From NCBI GenBank assembly GCA_026421105.1, contig JAPKDI010000049.1, positions 1 to 7,643 of the forward strand: a stretch of DNA of 7,643 nucleotides, read 5' to 3'. The translations under genes and the position numbers were made by a program. Within the stretch, counting starts at the first letter, position 1. Every line of letters starts with the position of its first letter. This DNA is from Alphaproteobacteria bacterium (GTDB lineage Bacteria > Pseudomonadota > Alphaproteobacteria > SHVP01). The notes beneath the pieces are model-generated. The model had not been told where the DNA came from, ran no database searches, and saw only the letters and a list, made by a program, of their open reading frames with translations. Below are positions 5,495 through 7,643 of this stretch, one piece after another.

Positions 5495-6934
5495 ATGCAG
5501 CAGGCGCAAATTCTTACCGCTGGGCGGTGGCGGGCCGCGCAAGGCGGCCAGACGTTAGAGCTTTTCGATCCCAGCGTAGGTAACGTGTTCGCCACCATCG
5601 CCCGTGGCGGTGTGGCCGACATTGACGCTGCGGTAACCGCCGCGCGCACCGCCTTCGAGAGCCATTGGGAAAAGACCCCGGCGGCAGAACGCGGGCGTCA
5701 TCTCGCCCGGATGGCGGTATTGATGGCAACTTCGGCCGATGAACTTGCGCGCATAGAATCACGCGATACCGGCAAGCCCCTCAAACAGTCGCGCGTCGAT
5801 GCCACCGTGGCCGCCCGCTATTTCGAGTTCTATGCAGGCGCCGCCGACAAACTCCAAGGCGACACCATCCCATTTCTGCCGGGCCATCAGGCCTTCACCA
5901 TTCGTGAACCGCACGGGGTCACCGGCCACATCATTCCTTGGAACTATCCCTTGCAGATGGGTGCGCGCACTATTGCCGCGGCCTTGGCTGCTGGTAACGC
6001 GATTGTCCTCAAGCCCGCGGAAGAAGCCTGCCTTACCGTCATTCGCTTGGCCGAACTGGCCCTCGAGGCCGGCATCCCACCCGATGTCATCAACATTGTC
6101 ACGGGCTTGGGTGAAGAAGCGGGCGCCGCTCTATCGGCGCACCCCGGCATCGACCACATTTGTTTCACCGGTTCGCCTGCTGTCGGCGCTTTAGTGCAAA
6201 AGGCCTCAGCCGATTACAACCGCAGTTGTACGATGGAGTTGGGCGGCAAGTCGCCGCAGATCGTCTTTGCCGATGCTGACTGGGACAAGGCGCTTCCCAC
6301 CGTCCTCGGCGCAATCGTGCAGAACGCGGGCCAAACCTGCTCGGCCGGTAGCCGCTTATTAGTTGATCGCAGCATCTACGACGACTTTGTTGCCGAAGCC
6401 GCAACACGCTTCGCGAAGATCAAGGTCGGTGCCTGGGAGTCCGATCTCGATTGCGGCCCCCTGATCAACGAAACCCAACGCGGTCGCGTCACGAGTTTCC
6501 TGAATACCGCAGTCGCTGATAGCATCCCCATCCTCGCCCAGGCACAAATCGATTCGTCGGCGCCCAAAGAGGGCTACTACGTTACCCCTACGCTGTACGG
6601 CCCGGTGCCTCGCGGCAATCAACTCGCCAAGGAAGAAGTTTTCGGTCCCGTCCTGTCGGCCATCCCATTCGATGACGAAGCCGACGCCATCCGCATCGCT
6701 AACGATACCGAGTACGGCCTAACTGCAGGCGTGTGGACCGAAAACGGTGGCCGTCAGTTCCGCATGGGCAAGGCCCTCAAATGCGGCCAGGTCTTCGTCA
6801 ATTGCTACGGCGCTGGCGGCGGCGTTGAACTCCCGTTCGGCGGTATGAAACGTTCTGGCTTTGGCCGCGAAAAAGGCATGGAAGCCCTGCACGACCTCAC
6901 GGTCTGCAAAACTGTCATCGTCAAACACGACTAA
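5495..6934 (+). CDS. NAD(P)-dependent aldehyde dehydrogenase
   Basis: A 479-residue cytoplasmic enzyme of the ALDH superfamily that oxidises an aldehyde to a carboxylic acid with NAD(P)+. All catalytic landmarks are present: N150 in IIPWNYP, K173 and E176 in VLKPAEEA, the FTGS turn (224-227) of the Rossmann fold, general base E248 in MELGGKSP, nucleophile C282 in GQTCSAGS, and E381 in EEVFGPV. E176 at the ribose-contact position favours NAD+. The C-terminal YGAGGGVELPFGGMKRSGFGRE (438-459) is a typical family end motif. The ATG at 5495 is preferred over the in-frame TTG at 5483 because GAGGA sits immediately upstream of it and the family N-terminus starts here. The substrate is unknown. The SDR gene follows 14 bases later, so the two are probably cotranscribed and may act in sequence on an alcohol and its aldehyde. 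Confidence 0.96.
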   Translation: MQQAQILTAGRWRAAQGGQTLELFDPSVGNVFATIARGGVADIDAAVTAARTAFESHWEKTPAAERGRHLARMAVLMATSADELARIESRDTGKPLKQSRVDATVAARYFEFYAGAADKLQGDTIPFLPGHQAFTIREPHGVTGHIIPWNYPLQMGARTIAAALAAGNAIVLKPAEEACLTVIRLAELALEAGIPPDVINIVTGLGEEAGAALSAHPGIDHICFTGSPAVGALVQKASADYNRSCTMELGGKSPQIVFADADWDKALPTVLGAIVQNAGQTCSAGSRLLVDRSIYDDFVAEAATRFAKIKVGAWESDLDCGPLINETQRGRVTSFLNTAVADSIPILAQAQIDSSAPKEGYYVTPTLYGPVPRGNQLAKEEVFGPVLSAIPFDDEADAIRIANDTEYGLTAGVWTENGGRQFRMGKALKCGQVFVNCYGAGGGVELPFGGMKRSGFGREKGMEALHDLTVCKTVIVKHD

Positions 6935-6948
6935 CGAGGAACCGTGTC

Positions 6949-7643
6949 ATGAAACTCAACAACAAGGTCGCCATCGTAACTGGTGCTGCCTCGGGCTTTG
7001 GCGAAGGCATCGCCAAACGTTACGCCGAAGAGGGTGCCAAGGTCGTCGTCGTCGACCTCAACGATGATGCCGGCGCACGGGTCGTCGGCGAAATCGAAAA
7101 AGCCGGCGGCGTGGCAACCTTTTTCTATGCCGATGTGTCGAATGGTGAGGCGGTCAAGGCGGCGGTCGCCCATACCATTAGCACTTACGGCGGGCTCGAC
7201 ATCATGGTCAACAACGCGGGCTGGGCGTACTCGAATCGCTCCAGCCTTGACGTCACCGAAGACGAGTTCGACAAGGTCTTCGCGATCAACGTCAAAAGCC
7301 TCTACCACGCCACGATCCACGCGGTCCCGGTGCTGCGTCAGGCAAAAGGGCAGGGCGTCATTATCAACGTGGCCTCCACCGCTGCAGTGAGGCCGCGCCC
7401 TAACCTCACCTGGTACAACGCCACCAAGGGCGCCGCCGTCAACATCACCAAGTCGCTATCACTCGAATTCGCGCCGGAAATCAGGGTTTGTGCGATCAAC
7501 CCGGTAATTGGCGAAACTGCGCTCACCGAAACATTCATGGGCGTCCCCGACACTCCAGAGAATCGCAAGTCGTTCCTCGCCGGCATCCCCATGGGCCGCT
7601 TCTCCACCCCATTGGATATCGCCAACGCCGCCCTGTTTCTCGC
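6949..7643 (+). CDS. Short-chain dehydrogenase/reductase (SDR), 3' end missing
   Basis: The first 231 residues of a classical SDR are visible; the usual length is about 250, so roughly 20 residues lie beyond the window. The Rossmann motif TGAASGFGEG is at 11-20. D36 at the end of the second strand (VVVVDLN) points to NAD(H). D62, NNAG (88-91) and the structural N114 (INVKS) are in place. The catalytic tetrad is N114, S143 (NVAST), Y156 and K160 (WYNATK). The loop that usually reads PG is PVIGET (185-190), a variant I recall from a subgroup of SDRs annotated as 3-oxoacyl-ACP reductase or glucose dehydrogenase, names that say little about the true substrate. The ATG has GAGGA (6936-6940) eight bases upstream. 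The gene starts 14 bases after the ALDH stop, which suggests one operon and a joint alcohol-to-acid oxidation. Confidence 0.95.
   Translation, partial: MKLNNKVAIVTGAASGFGEGIAKRYAEEGAKVVVVDLNDDAGARVVGEIEKAGGVATFFYADVSNGEAVKAAVAHTISTYGGLDIMVNNAGWAYSNRSSLDVTEDEFDKVFAINVKSLYHATIHAVPVLRQAKGQGVIINVASTAAVRPRPNLTWYNATKGAAVNITKSLSLEFAPEIRVCAINPVIGETALTETFMGVPDTPENRKSFLAGIPMGRFSTPLDIANAALFL

Noticed and set aside
5483..6934. Longer ALDH from a TTG at 5483
   Set aside because: The GAGGA ribosome binding site lies downstream of this TTG and directly before the ATG at 5495.
6925..6947. ACACG/CGTGT repeat around the ALDH stop and SDR ribosome binding site
   Set aside because: A 5-bp stem with a 13-base loop is too weak and too likely by chance, and it would leave the ribosome binding site open.
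1..7643. tRNA, rRNA, CRISPR array, insertion sequence, phage or toxin-antitoxin signatures
   Set aside because: I found no cloverleaf sequence, regularly spaced repeats, transposase motif or other mobile-element gene; nearly all of the DNA is covered by seven metabolic or transport genes.

Overview
The window looks like a chromosomal catabolic or uptake locus of a Gram-negative proteobacterium, most likely an alphaproteobacterium. The DNA is moderately GC-rich, gene packing is tight with Shine-Dalgarno starts, and the binding protein carries a Sec signal peptide. The gene set (dipeptide-type ABC transporter, M81/MlrC-like metallopeptidase, TTC38-like TPR protein, SRPBCC protein, NAD-dependent ALDH and SDR) is familiar from environmental alphaproteobacteria. 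The taxonomic call is inference from gene content only. I see no RNA gene, insertion sequence, phage gene, CRISPR array or toxin-antitoxin pair.

Layout. The left edge (1-305, +) is the 3' end of an oligopeptide/dipeptide-type ABC transporter ATPase gene. It converges on a minus-strand block that reads right to left: a periplasmic family-5 substrate-binding protein (5315-3831), a strong intrinsic terminator (3799-3767), an M81 metallopeptidase (3692-2217), a TTC38-like TPR protein whose ATG shares one base with the M81 stop (2217-898), and a small SRPBCC-fold protein (807-391). The 179-base gap at 5316-5494 is a divergent control region. To its right a plus-strand operon starts with an aldehyde dehydrogenase (5495-6934) followed 14 bases later by a short-chain dehydrogenase/reductase (6949 to the window end, incomplete).

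How the genes may work together (inference). The binding protein and the ATPase gene probably belong to one importer whose permeases lie to the left of the window. The M81 hydrolase would cleave the imported amide- or peptide-like compound in the cytoplasm, with the TTC38-like protein made in a fixed ratio by translational coupling. The SDR and ALDH could oxidise an alcohol or aldehyde released from the substrate. The substrate cannot be read from the sequence. The most original points are the M81-TTC38 coupled pair, the histidine motifs in the TTC38-like protein, and several inverted repeats placed exactly on promoters, a ribosome binding site and a stop codon.
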